DNA of 64,000 nucleotides from Paracamarosporium sp. OC-R06-R3. Lineage: Eukaryota > Ascomycota > Dothideomycetes > Pleosporales > Didymosphaeriaceae. Numbering within the stretch: the first letter of the stretch is position 1; the number at the start of each line of letters is the position of its first letter. The notes under the pieces are model-generated. The model was not told where the DNA came from, searched no databases, and saw only the letters and a program-made list of their open reading frames with translations. This document shows positions 54,034 to 63,582 of this stretch, one piece after another. The stretch is taken from the NCBI GenBank assembly GCA_019828545.1, contig JACVRA010000395.1:1-64000 (forward strand), given 5' to 3'. The translations under genes were made by a program, and so were the position numbers.

Positions 54034-54356
54034 GTGGGTAGTCGTGAGATGGAGAGTAGATGTTTGAAGAGGGCGCATAAATATCGAAGCATGGAAGAGA
54101 TAGGAAATCAGGGAGGGTTGAGCATCAGACGAATGAGCGCGTCATGTATGCCTGCTGAGACAAGAAGATCAATCAAGGATAACTTGAAACCGACATTGCT
54201 GTCAAGGTCACAGTTCCAGGTCGAACACTAAAGGTTCCTTGGTAATAGGGGCTTGAAGAGATTGACCACACGCAATTTTTTTCAGAACTAATCCATGTTA
54301 CGTTTAATGACATTCGCCGTGCTCTCATCGCAGTGCCCGTATCCCATCGAGCTGAC
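54034..54356. other. Intergenic between convergent genes
   Basis: Short tail-to-tail spacer between the Ser/Pro-rich gene and the PEBP gene. A T run (54276-54281) is present. Nothing else is seen. Confidence 0.4.
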
Positions 54357-55193
54357 TCACTGCTTCTTATGCTGCGAGTAAATAAAATTTGCCGCGACAG
54401 GCACCAATGCGTTCTCTCTCGCCCAATCCCTCACACCGCCCCTCTCTTCGCCTGTTCCCCAATGCTGCCGGTCCTTCGGCTTACTCAGATGCAGAGGCTC
54501 CGTCGTCCCATTTTTAGGCGCAAACACAAGGAACACATAGCGATGCTTACCCGTCTTCTTTGGCGGACCAGGGGGCTTGTATTCGACTACGTCGTCAGGA
54601 GCGTTCGTCTCCCTAAACTCATCCGCGCCGAAGAACGGAATCGGAAGTATTGTGACGGTCTCTTCCGAGACGGAGACGTTGGCCGCTATCCAGTGGCACA
54701 TCTCGGACCACTCTGGATTGTCACGTGACGGCGCGTCGGGATCGGTGAGTGTGACGACATAGCTCAAGCCGGAGGAAGATATACCGTCCGAGCCTGGTTC
54801 ATCGTACAATGAAATGGTGGGCTGCTTTTGTAGACGCTTCGGCTTGATGGTGTTACCGAGGTCCGCGTTCTCCTTTTTCCATGATACCGAGAGGGTCAAT
54901 GAAGGCAGAAAGTCATCGATTACTGAATCACGGTGTTAGCGCATGGTGTGGAGAGGCTGATGTAAAGGTAAGCTGCGCAGTCACCTGTGGGTATAATCTC
55001 CGCTTTTCTCAATCTATCAATAGCACGATTAGTTCCGGCGTAGTACTCCAGTGTGGGTGCGGTACGCGTACTCTTGTTGGACCTTGAGAAAGCTGTTAGG
55101 GGCGGTGTCTCCAAGGGGTTGTTGCTGTTCGGTTGGAAGGGCGATTGCTGCGCTCAAGCTAGCCAATAGAACCAAGATCTCGTGTGTTCGCAT
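54357..55193 (-). pseudogene. Phosphatidylethanolamine-binding (PEBP/CPY-inhibitor) gene with apparent frameshift
   Basis: The PEBP core is clear. The exon at complement 54357-54922 is joined by a 62-nt intron (54923-54984) to an upstream exon reading TLEYYAGTNRAIDRLRKAEI and then IPTVIDDFLPSLTLSVSW. Core motifs are YVVTLTDPDAPSRDNPEW (DPDxP), CHWIAANV, GPPKKTGKHRYVFLVF (GxHRY) and the HWGTGEERG helix. A convincing signal peptide (MRTHEILVLLASLSAAIALP) starts at 55193 but lies in another frame from the core. The two frames meet within about 55035-55110, with no intron that fits. Either the gene carries a one-base indel, the assembly has an error, or the true start lies elsewhere. An alternative start upstream at 55237 with a 60-nt intron keeps the core frame but loses the signal peptide. 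PEBPs such as yeast Tfs1 inhibit carboxypeptidase Y or bind lipids. Confidence 0.7.
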
Positions 55194-56656
55194 GTTCGAT
55201 GGACTACAGTGCTAATAACAGGTTGAAATGCTATCATGAAACTATGGGCAATAGGCCAGTCTGCAATTGAACTGCTATGATGAGGTCGAACAACAATTGA
55301 GTGTCTACGCTGGTATGGAAGGAGTGAGCTGTCGCGTGGGCTCCTGCCGTTGTCTTGATGTTCCCCACCCGCTTTCGTCATCCGTGCCTCATCCCGCGAC
55401 GATCCTCATCCAAAATTTTGATTGGTTCGTCTGCTCTCGGAAAGGCATACTCGACACTTCAGCAGAGAAGTTGCATTACAAACACCTACTGGTATCATCA
55501 TAGAAAGCATTCCGCGCAACTGGACTCTGCAAAGTCTGATTTTTCGTGAGCCTAGCGCCCGCCTACTACTTACCGGATCGCATGGAACCGCACAGCATCC
55601 GCATTCCATCTACCCCGGAAGCTCGGAAGCAGTACTCGCGCATCGCCTTCTCCACATTTCCCCACGATGCCGTTCCCAACAAGAAGAAACAGTGGGTTAG
55701 CGCCTGTCTAGAGCCTTCTTAAAGGCATTTTCCAACGTCACTGGTTGCATTTCAAGGGAATTAACGGACGTGAGTGGCTATATCGAGATTCTGTGTGATC
55801 GCCTGAACAAACATTGGTTCACACCCCACAAATTTCAATAACGATGCTGATCACAATTCGATTTGTCGTTTCACCCATCAGTAACCAAAGATGCTCGCGC
55901 CCCCGCAGGACGACGGTGGTGGTCTCTGCTCGTATTGACGAGTGCTTCAACGAGCCTCAACACTGAGCAATCTGTCATAGTCCATCTGTACATTGAATTC
56001 TAACATCTGCTAAAGGTCTGATGCTTGGATGTTTGCGCAGCAATGCGAGTCTGCAACGGCTCGGTCATCGCTGCCGTCGGTCGAGACCCGGGCTTCAATT
56101 TTCCCTGCGTTACCCTGAGTACATACACCAGTCGTTCAGACACGTCAGTTGATAATCGCGCAACATACGTCAACTATATCTGTTCATTCAAGCGGGTTCC
56201 ACAGACCCACAGCGCTTCGCTTACCCCTCGCGTGCCTGACAATCCTCCTATTACGGAAGTAGGACTGTATGCGTGCCTGGCTACTGGTCGATCCGCGTCC
56301 GTTCCTGGGATGTCTTTGTGACTACGGGCAACATTAAGTGAAAGTGTTACTCGAGAAGTTCATTAATAGTTCAAGACTAACAGCTACATCGCTCCGAAAC
56401 TAGAACGGAGTTCAACATAGCTCATCAAGTGGGTCTGCCTCACAGGACATGCTAATGACAGTCGAACCCACATCGATGTCATACATGGGAATCAGAGTAG
56501 GAGCTGAATGCCTTCTAGCTCCTGCGCGGCGTATGTCTGAGTTGTATAAGAAACAGCCGTCCTCGTTCATTGTCAGTCCCATCCATTAACCTCAGGTGCA
56601 ACTTCAGACCTGATCCAATCACTTTCGTTACATTTCTTGTCATTCAGTTGTTCAAG
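55194..56656. other. 1.46-kb intergenic region; But2-gene promoter
   Basis: No gene is supported. A TATA-like TATAAG (56545-56550) lies about 110 nt before the But2-protein ATG. The upstream open frame running into that gene from 56570 begins with TTG and adds a hydrophobic stretch that is unlikely to be translated. Confidence 0.4.
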
Positions 56657-58507
56657 ATGAAGTACGCTATCTCACCACTCGCTTTTGCCGTAGGCTCTTC
56701 AGCCTTGGCCATCCGTCAGAGCCAGCAATGTGTTCAGCTCCAAGCTTCAGGCGGTGCCTCTGGGACTCTCGGTCAGTTATCTGATGGACAGAACCGCGTT
56801 GGCGGTGGAAACGGTGCTGCCTGCTACTGCCTCGATGGCAACGGTGGGTTCACGGACAGCAATGGCCGTGGTTGCATCCTTACTCCCCCCACCACTCAGT
56901 TCCAATGCGATGCCGGTGCCAGTCCGACTAATGGCTTTGCCATCAACGGTGGCTCCGTGACATACAACGGAAACTCCAAGTTCTACGCTTGCCCGGTCAA
57001 CGACAATGGCGAATATAACGTTTATACTCAGCCAGCTCCTGACCAGGATAAGTGTGTCGAGATCACGTTAGGTGCCGGTCAGTCTTGTGGTGGAGGCAAT
57101 GGAGCTGCTTCCTCATCTCAGCCAGCTCAATCCCAGCCACCACAACAGACTCAACCTGCACCCTCGCAGCCAGCCGCTTCGCAGCCGCCTAAGGAATCAC
57201 AGCCAGGCTATCCTGTCCCTCCCCAGGAGTCTCAACCTCCTGCTTCTCAGCCTCCTAAGGAATCACAGCCACCTGCTCCTTCGCAGCCTGCTCAACCACC
57301 AAAGGAATCACAGCCGGGCTACCCAGTGCCTCCTAAAGAGTCCCAGCCTGCTCCCTCGAAGCCTGCTCCTTCCCAGCCTGCTCAGTCTCAACCTGCCCAA
57401 CCTCCAAAGGAGTCACAGCCAGGCTACCCAGTCCCTCCCAAGGAGTCTCAGCCAGCTCAATCTCAGCCAGCTCCTTCCCAGCCAGCTCCTTCCCAGCCAG
57501 CTCCTTCCCAACCAGCTCCTTCCCAGCCAGCTCCTTCCCAGCCAGCCCAACCTCCAAAGGAGTCCCAGCCAGGCTACCCAGTCCCCCCTAAGGAATCTCA
57601 ACCTCCGGCTTCTCAGCCTCCTAAGGAGTCTCAGCCAGCTCAATCTCAGCCAGCTCCTTCCCAGCCAGCTCCTTCCCAGCCAGCTCCTTCCCAACCCGCT
57701 CCTTCTCAACCCGCTCAACCGCCAAAGGAGTCCCAGCCAGGCTACCCCGTCCCTCCCAAGGAGTCTCAGCCAGCTCAATCTCAGCCAGCTCCTTCCCAGC
57801 CTGCTCCTTCCCAGCCTGCTCCTTCCCAGCCTGCTCAGTCTCAACCTGCTCAACCTCCAAAGGAGTCCCAGCCAGGTTACCTCGTCCCTCCCAAAGAGTC
57901 CCAGCCTCCGGCTTCTCAGCCAGCACAGTCTCAGCCAGCTCAGTCCCAGCCTGCGCCTTCAAAGCCAGCTCCTTCTCAGCCGGCGCAGTCTCAGCCTGCT
58001 TCTCCACCCAGTAATGGTAGCAGCTGCCCCACAGACTTGAACGGCGAATATCAATATCCCCACTTGATTGTACCCGTCTCCTCTTCTCAACCGTCTAACG
58101 CGCCTGGCACTTCTTACAACGGCAAGGCTAATGGCGACGTCTGTTCTCTTTTCAACTTCGACATCCCGCAATCTTACTCTGGGAAGAGCTGCTCCTTGGT
58201 CTTCCTCTTTCCTGAGCAGAAGGATCTGGAGACATCGAGCTACACTGTCTCGGGCTCTGGTGGCCTTGAGTTCTCCCAGTGCGAGACTAACGCTAGCCAG
58301 AAGACGTCTTGGAACAATAAGGGTACTTGCAAGGCTGTCAAGACTGTGGATAGCGTTGCCCCTGGTAACTCGTACACGATCGTGTCCGACTCGTGCGCTG
58401 CTGGACAGACCGTTACGTACCAGATGTGTGCTACCGGAGGATTGTCCTTGGAATACTTCCAGGACTACAACCCCTCCCCCATTGGAGCATACGTTCGCGA
58501 ATGCTAG
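56657..58507 (+). CDS. Repeat-rich secreted cell-wall protein with C-terminal But2 domain
   Basis: Single exon, 616 residues from the ATG at 56657. A signal peptide (about 1-17, MKYAISPLAFAVGSSALA) comes first. A Cys-containing N-domain (about 22-148) follows, with QCVQLQASGG, CYCLDGNGGF and FYACPVNDNGEYNVYTQP, a pattern seen in fungal wall proteins. Residues about 153-450 are Pro/Gln/Ser tandem repeats (PAPSQ units and the longer PPKESQPGYPVPPKESQP, six GYPVPP/GYLVPP copies). Residues about 455-616 are a But2-type C-terminal domain (YPHLIVPVSSSQPSN ... GLEFSQCET ... TVTYQMCATGGLSLEYFQDY). The protein should be secreted and wall-associated, with the repeats acting as a spacer. There is no GPI signal; it ends IGAYVREC. 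Repeat number is expected to vary between strains. Confidence 0.87.
   Translation: MKYAISPLAFAVGSSALAIRQSQQCVQLQASGGASGTLGQLSDGQNRVGGGNGAACYCLDGNGGFTDSNGRGCILTPPTTQFQCDAGASPTNGFAINGGSVTYNGNSKFYACPVNDNGEYNVYTQPAPDQDKCVEITLGAGQSCGGGNGAASSSQPAQSQPPQQTQPAPSQPAASQPPKESQPGYPVPPQESQPPASQPPKESQPPAPSQPAQPPKESQPGYPVPPKESQPAPSKPAPSQPAQSQPAQPPKESQPGYPVPPKESQPAQSQPAPSQPAPSQPAPSQPAPSQPAPSQPAQPPKESQPGYPVPPKESQPPASQPPKESQPAQSQPAPSQPAPSQPAPSQPAPSQPAQPPKESQPGYPVPPKESQPAQSQPAPSQPAPSQPAPSQPAQSQPAQPPKESQPGYLVPPKESQPPASQPAQSQPAQSQPAPSKPAPSQPAQSQPASPPSNGSSCPTDLNGEYQYPHLIVPVSSSQPSNAPGTSYNGKANGDVCSLFNFDIPQSYSGKSCSLVFLFPEQKDLETSSYTVSGSGGLEFSQCETNASQKTSWNNKGTCKAVKTVDSVAPGNSYTIVSDSCAAGQTVTYQMCATGGLSLEYFQDYNPSPIGAYVREC
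57115..58005 (+). repeat. Coding minisatellite in the But2-protein gene
   Basis: Nested tandem repeats: a 15-nt unit (CCAGCTCCTTCCCAG, encoding PAPSQ) in runs of up to five within 57466-57545, and a longer unit of roughly 120-180 nt containing the KESQPGYPVPPKES segment, present about six times. Neighbouring copies are nearly identical at the DNA level. Five other reading frames are also open across much of it. Confidence 0.85.
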
Positions 58508-59511
58508 ATATAGTCTCGTGGCTACCGAGATAATGAAACAATGTCGCCCCTAAGGATGTAAAAGTCCGCGACACATTTTGGTGTGATATGATATGGCAGG
58601 GAAACCTTCGGGATCTGCTATGATTTGTATATATTATTGAGGTCAACCTCTTTTTATGATGACATGTCACTCCTTATGATACTCCTTTGTATTTATATAG
58701 AACAATTGAAATGGAAATATTTTCAACATAACATCGCTGCCTATGAGTTAACCCCCAAATCTGTATGATTTTCTGTTTGAATGCGAAATCGCAAGTTTGA
58801 ACGCTGGAGAACTGCGCCGGTAATTTCCATAATTTGTAATGAATCACACGTCGAATGTAGTGCTTCTCATCGACATCTAGCTTGCTAGCCAACTACAAGA
58901 AGCTTTAGAGTTTTACTCCAACTCAAACCTCGTAGCCCTTCACTACAAAACACTATTACCTCGTAGATGTATAGTACATTGTGGTGTATAAAATTGGCCC
59001 AACACGTGATAGGGACTCAAGAAGGATGAGTGGACGCTAGGAGCTAGGAGTGGATTCAATAAACCCAACGCACACACTGATGAGAGCGACAAGAGATATT
59101 ACCTACAATTTAGACCATTTCTTTCTATAATTATTCGTACGTATAGATTGCGTTTTGTTTCAATCCTATCTGCTCTTCAAAATCCCCTCCAGCAGCATGC
59201 GACACAGCAACGCATACAGTGCTATCACCCTACATGTACATTTTTGCTACTAGTGATAGTAAAAGGTGATTGAATAGAGCTATTTTAGTGGGTGTTTAGT
59301 AATTACTGAGTCATGGAACAAAGGTTAACCATCCGTAAGGCACCACTTGGCGGGATTAGATCTTTTCACCTCAGCATCCACGACTATAACTCACAACTTG
59401 CACAGCACGACGCTTACTATTGTTCTATAACTCTCATGCAACTGTAAAACACAAAGACTCCAGGTCAGAAACTCTCGCCTTTATCTAAGCCTCCCCCCAT
59501 CTTTCACCTCC
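58508..59511. other. 1-kb AT-rich intergenic region
   Basis: No gene is supported. Sequence is AT-rich throughout, with several TATATA-like stretches. The last 100 bases are C-rich, a plausible leader for the phosphoesterase gene. Confidence 0.4.
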
Positions 59512-60312
59512 ATGGCGGTGCAAATCCTCTCCGACCTCCATCTAGAGGCCCCCAAAGCCTACGATATCTTCCAAATACACCCGAAAGCACCTTACCTAGC
59601 GCTTCTTGGTGATATTGGCAACGTTGTGCTACACAAGAGCGACTACACGGCGTTCCTGACCCAACAGCTTAAGCGATTTCGGGCCGTTCTATATGTCCCT
59701 GGTAATCATGAAGCCTACCATTCCAAATGGGACGAAACTCTCGAAACCCTCCGCAACTTTGAGCAGACTGTCCGTAACAACCCTTCATTGGGCGAATTTG
59801 TCCTACTCGACCGAGGCATCTTCCAGCTACCAGACGCCAACGTCACCATTCTAGGCTGCAGCCTTTTCTCTTCCATCCCACCCGACAATGAACAAGCAGT
59901 CAGCTTCGGGCTTAATGATTTTTTCCAGATCGATGGATGGGATGTTCGGGCCCATAACGAGGCACATATACGGGATGTTGCTTGGCTTAACGCTCAAGTT
60001 GGAAATCTTCAACAATACGATACTAAGATAATCATTCTTTCACATTGGAGCCCATCAAGAGACGTTCGTTCTATCAACCCGAGGCATATTACGAGTCCAA
60101 TCACAAGCGGTTTCGCAACGGACTTGTCTGACCAGTTGTGTTTTAAGAGTAGCAAAGTCCGAGTTTGGGCATTTGGTCATACGCATTATAATTGCGATTT
60201 CACAGTCGAGAGAGAGGGAGAAGCTGGACCGTTGAGACTGCTTGCGAACCAGAGGGGTTATTACTTTGCCCAGGCTGAGGGATTTGACGGAGAGAAAATA
60301 ATCGAGGTATGA
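59512..60312 (+). CDS. Calcineurin-like metallophosphoesterase
   Basis: Single exon, 266 residues, complete. The binuclear-metal motifs are in order: SDLHLE (residue 7 on), LLGDIGN, VPGNHEAYHS, ILSHWSP and AFGHTHYN. These are the D-x-H, GD, GNHE, H and GHxH ligands of the family. There is no signal peptide or TM, so it is cytosolic. Related fungal proteins are annotated only as Ser/Thr phosphatase-like or phosphoesterase; the substrate (protein, nucleotide or other ester) is not predictable. The ATG at 59512 lies four residues before the first motif, so no upstream coding is expected. Confidence 0.9.
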   Translation: MAVQILSDLHLEAPKAYDIFQIHPKAPYLALLGDIGNVVLHKSDYTAFLTQQLKRFRAVLYVPGNHEAYHSKWDETLETLRNFEQTVRNNPSLGEFVLLDRGIFQLPDANVTILGCSLFSSIPPDNEQAVSFGLNDFFQIDGWDVRAHNEAHIRDVAWLNAQVGNLQQYDTKIIILSHWSPSRDVRSINPRHITSPITSGFATDLSDQLCFKSSKVRVWAFGHTHYNCDFTVEREGEAGPLRLLANQRGYYFAQAEGFDGEKIIEV

Positions 60313-61040
60313 TGGAGATTCCAAAGCTTGTGTTGAAAGGTGCAAAAGGAGGAGGTCTGTAGACCGGGAACAAGTCTGGCCGAGTAGCCGCCGGGCTTCC
60401 CTGCAAGACAGGCCTGCTAAATACAGTGTTTTGACTTTGAAGGCCATGGAGAAGGGCAAGCGATCTACCGTAAGCGTGAGGCGACTATTTGTCTACTTGT
60501 GGACTGTAGCCAAGGCGGTCCACAACGAGAGCGCTTGTTTCTAAACGGGAGCTGCAGTTCTAGAGGAAGCGCGCCGAAGCAGGTGGTATGTCTCTGACCT
60601 ACGCACTGTTGTCTTCTCAGGATTTGCAGTCAGCCACTGAGCGGCGAAGTGCGCGCATTGTAAATTTCCAGGCTGGGGTTGGTACATGTCGCGATTGACA
60701 TACAGGGAAGCAGGACTACACTGAGATAAATTACAGCGACACGGGTTGGTCTTGACGCTCTAATCCCCGCAGTGCCCAGTTCCTAGGTACTTTTGGGCGG
60801 TGTTAGCCTTCACGATGCTTTAGTAATATTAGTCGATGGAGCTATCAAATGATATTCAACAAATAGTAATCGAATGAATTAGTGAAGGCTGATTTCATGG
60901 TTTATTATAGGTAATTTTGATTGTCTTCTTATCATGTGTCTCAACTTTAGTCACACATTCGCCCTCGTCAACCGCACAGAGTCTACAAAAACTACCAGAC
61001 ACTTTGGAGAATTCGACAGAAGCAAAGGCGTGAAAGCAAG
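60313..61040. other. Intergenic, no feature seen
   Basis: 3' region of the phosphoesterase and promoter of the gene at 61041. Short open frames antisense to the phosphoesterase end are shadows. Nothing else is seen. Confidence 0.4.
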
Positions 61041-61896
61041 ATGACGGACCTCTCTCCATCGTTTGTGGCATCCATTGCACACGCTCTTAACTCGGCTGAG
61101 GTACCCTGTGTCCTCTGGGGCCACTATCTTCTCGATGTTCACGGCGTACCATCCATCATAGGTGTAAGTACAAACGGAGACCCCTCCCCGCACCAATGAT
61201 TTAGCCCCATGGGTACTAAGTTCCCCATCTATTCCTCGATCGCGACGACTATATGTTCCTAGCCTAACTATATTCAAGTCAATCGATTTTGTCGTTCCGG
61301 ACGAATATGTACAAGCTAGCATCAAAGCTCTCGCTCAAAATGAGAGAGTATTTCCATGCCTACGCGGAGAAAGCTGTTCCTCAAGTCCGCAGCAGCGATA
61401 CTCACCACCGCCAGCATTTCATATGCATGTCGACGCCTCGGAAGTAACAGTGGGACTCTATCCCCAATCGGAGACGCTCTGGTTCTTGCCAACACTCGAC
61501 AAATCTCTTATATCCTCGCAGACATTCAATCTTCCTTCGTATCTCGTTCTTGCATCTGACCAGACAGTTCTTCCACCTTGGCGGTTTGGCCGGGGATCAG
61601 GTGTGTTCGAGCGAACTGAGCACCCGGTGATTGTTCCCAAATCTATCGTCTTATTGGAAGCTTTCCTGCGTCTGTACGCCCGCGACTCGTCGAAACGTAT
61701 AGGGAGCTTTGCAATGCCCATGATTGGATATATGGAGCTGTACGTCGACGACGATGGGTTTTTAGATGCGGATGAACTTCCCGAGCCGCTCAGAACATTC
61801 TACAAGGAGCTGAGAGAGGGAAAGAAGCCAGTTCGTCAGTGGACAAGGGAGTTGAAGAAGGCGCTGGGAGTACCGGATGAGGAACCCGAGGACTAG
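61041..61896 (+). CDS. Unnamed protein, possibly nucleotidyltransferase-fold
   Basis: Two exons (61041-61163, 61279-61896) with a 115-nt intron carrying a CTAAC branch site encode 246 residues. The start MTDLSPSFVASIAHALNSAE leads into PCVLWGHYLLDVHGVPS, then, across the splice, IIGSIDFVVPDE. The order 'GG/GH-Y-L ... hydrophobic-x-D-hydrophobic-V-P' resembles nucleotidyltransferase-like proteins common in ascomycetes, but the usual second Asp is not obvious. The C-terminus is charged (YVDDDGFLDADELPEPLRTF ... EEPED). It is probably cytosolic. Treat the family as tentative; the gene model itself is well supported by frame and splice signals. Confidence 0.65.
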
Positions 61897-62342
61897 CGCA
61901 GCTGGATAGGATAAGCTAGACCGGACGAAAGAAGATCTGCGTGGGTAGCGTGTAAAAGTTGAACCACGTAGACTTACGAGCTCGGTGGAAGCAGGACGAC
62001 AACGAACAAGTGTACTGCTATGTTAGGTACAAGAGAGGAAGCTGGGGAGAAGGACAGAGGGTAAACGATAGTCTATTGACTGTCTCGTCCGTGGCATGGA
62101 ACAGTAGGAATACATATGAAAATAATGCTCGACTTGACTCAGCTTGTTGATATGTTGCCAAACGAGTAACACAAGTGCAGAGAAACGAAAAGTATTTATA
62201 AATATATTGACCGAATCGTCACAAGAAACATTCTACTCCCACCACCAACTTCCACCACATTATTACTCCCTTCAAGACTTTCCAACATTCCCTCTCCCCT
62301 TGAATATATCCAACCCATCGACATATTCCGTGGTTCATCCAT
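61897..62342. other. Intergenic, no feature seen
   Basis: Between convergent genes. A C-rich stretch (62235-62330) lies just past the 3' end of the small minus-strand ORF. No gene is supported. Confidence 0.35.
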
Positions 62343-62552
62343 CTATTTCTTGAACCATCCCTTGAACTGCTGCCACTTGGGCTCTCTCTTCTTGGTGGGG
62401 TCTCTCGTCGCGAACGCAATGTACCAACATAGCACAATCTCGAGCGTAATCCCGACGATAGCCAAAATCAGCGTAATGAGCGGTCGCGGGTCGGCTTGCA
62501 CGCTGCGCAGCGCCTCAGGCGTAGTGATGGGCGCAAGGAACTCGAGGGCCAT
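62343..62552 (-). CDS. Tiny single-pass membrane protein
   Basis: 69 residues from the ATG at 62552. A 24-residue hydrophobic span (LITLILAIVGITLEIVLCWYIAFA, about 26-49) is followed by a strongly basic C-terminus (RDPTKKREPKWQQFKGWFKK). By the positive-inside rule the basic tail faces the cytosol. The coding quality looks real (good span, basic tail, clean ATG), but I do not recognise a family. It could be a conserved ER or mitochondrial microprotein or part of a longer spliced gene. Confidence 0.45.
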   Translation of the reverse strand: MALEFLAPITTPEALRSVQADPRPLITLILAIVGITLEIVLCWYIAFATRDPTKKREPKWQQFKGWFKK

Positions 62553-63582
62553 TGGTGCCAGCTTGATTGCTTGTTTCTCAGAGGTGTTGACGAAGATTGC
62601 CGACTGGCGAGCGGGCGTGTTGGAGTATTATGTGCCGTGGGCGGGGAATGTAGTTGCGGTGCGGTGCGCGGAGGTTGTAATGACAGCCGGCTGCCCTCAA
62701 AGAACGTATGTTTGTACGACGGTATTAAAATCCCACTGTCAAAGTGGTACGTAGAATTGAAAGAAGGACGTGTAGGTGTGGCGGGAGCGACAGCAGCGTG
62801 GAACTCGGAGGAGCAGCGGTCCTCTAAAGCTTAGCCGAAACCCCCCAGCGCAGCACAGCGCTTACCACTCGCCCAGTTGCAAACCGCAACTGTTTGAAGA
62901 ATGGCGTGACACATCCCTTCCCAATCCCGCTGGAAGAAACACTTGTTGCGCACAATTGGTCTCTGGCACAGAACGCGTGGATTCAAGGCAGGTAAGAGGC
63001 TAAATGTTTCATACGGAGGTGTTGCGAGACACGCTTGCGCGAAGCTTACGAGGGTGGCGTGCGGGAGGCTACCTCGACACCGTAAGGGTTTCAAAGGCGC
63101 GAGGACTGCATCCAGTCCGATTAGAGGCCTTAGCACGTGTTTCCGCACTTGTGGATATGTGAGGACGTCTAAAAGCTAGTTGAATGTGTTTTGAGTCGGT
63201 CGCCAACCGCTGGTGAAGGACCATGGATGCACATAGTGGGTGGTCAATGACATGATAGTCAAAGAGTAGATGTATTCTACAAATACGACGCATCTTTGGT
63301 GGTCGGAGCTATGATACACCATTACCACCCTCATCCATTTCGAAGTGGAGCCGCAAAACGCCCTGCCACCCACGTCTAACAGACCGCCAGGTGCCAGAAG
63401 AGTAGAAATATGCGATCAAGAGGTCAATACAATACAGCGCATCTCAAGTAGGCGGCCTCCCAACGCCCGACCATCGCGTCCAAATCAAAAGAAGCAGAGG
63501 CCTTTAGCTATTCACACACAACTTTTGAACCTACAGGGAAATCCGTACATTATTCGTTGTTACAATGGTCTCCACATATCGT
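62553..63582. other. 1-kb intergenic region
   Basis: Between the tiny membrane-protein gene and the 3' end of the dynamin gene. Open frames on both strands are short and unconvincing. Confidence 0.4.

Noticed and set aside
57072..58040. 322-codon open frame within the But2-protein gene, and minus-strand frames there
   Set aside because: They exist because the tandem repeat units are multiples of three and lack stops in other frames; the products are Leu/Ser or Gly/Lys low complexity.
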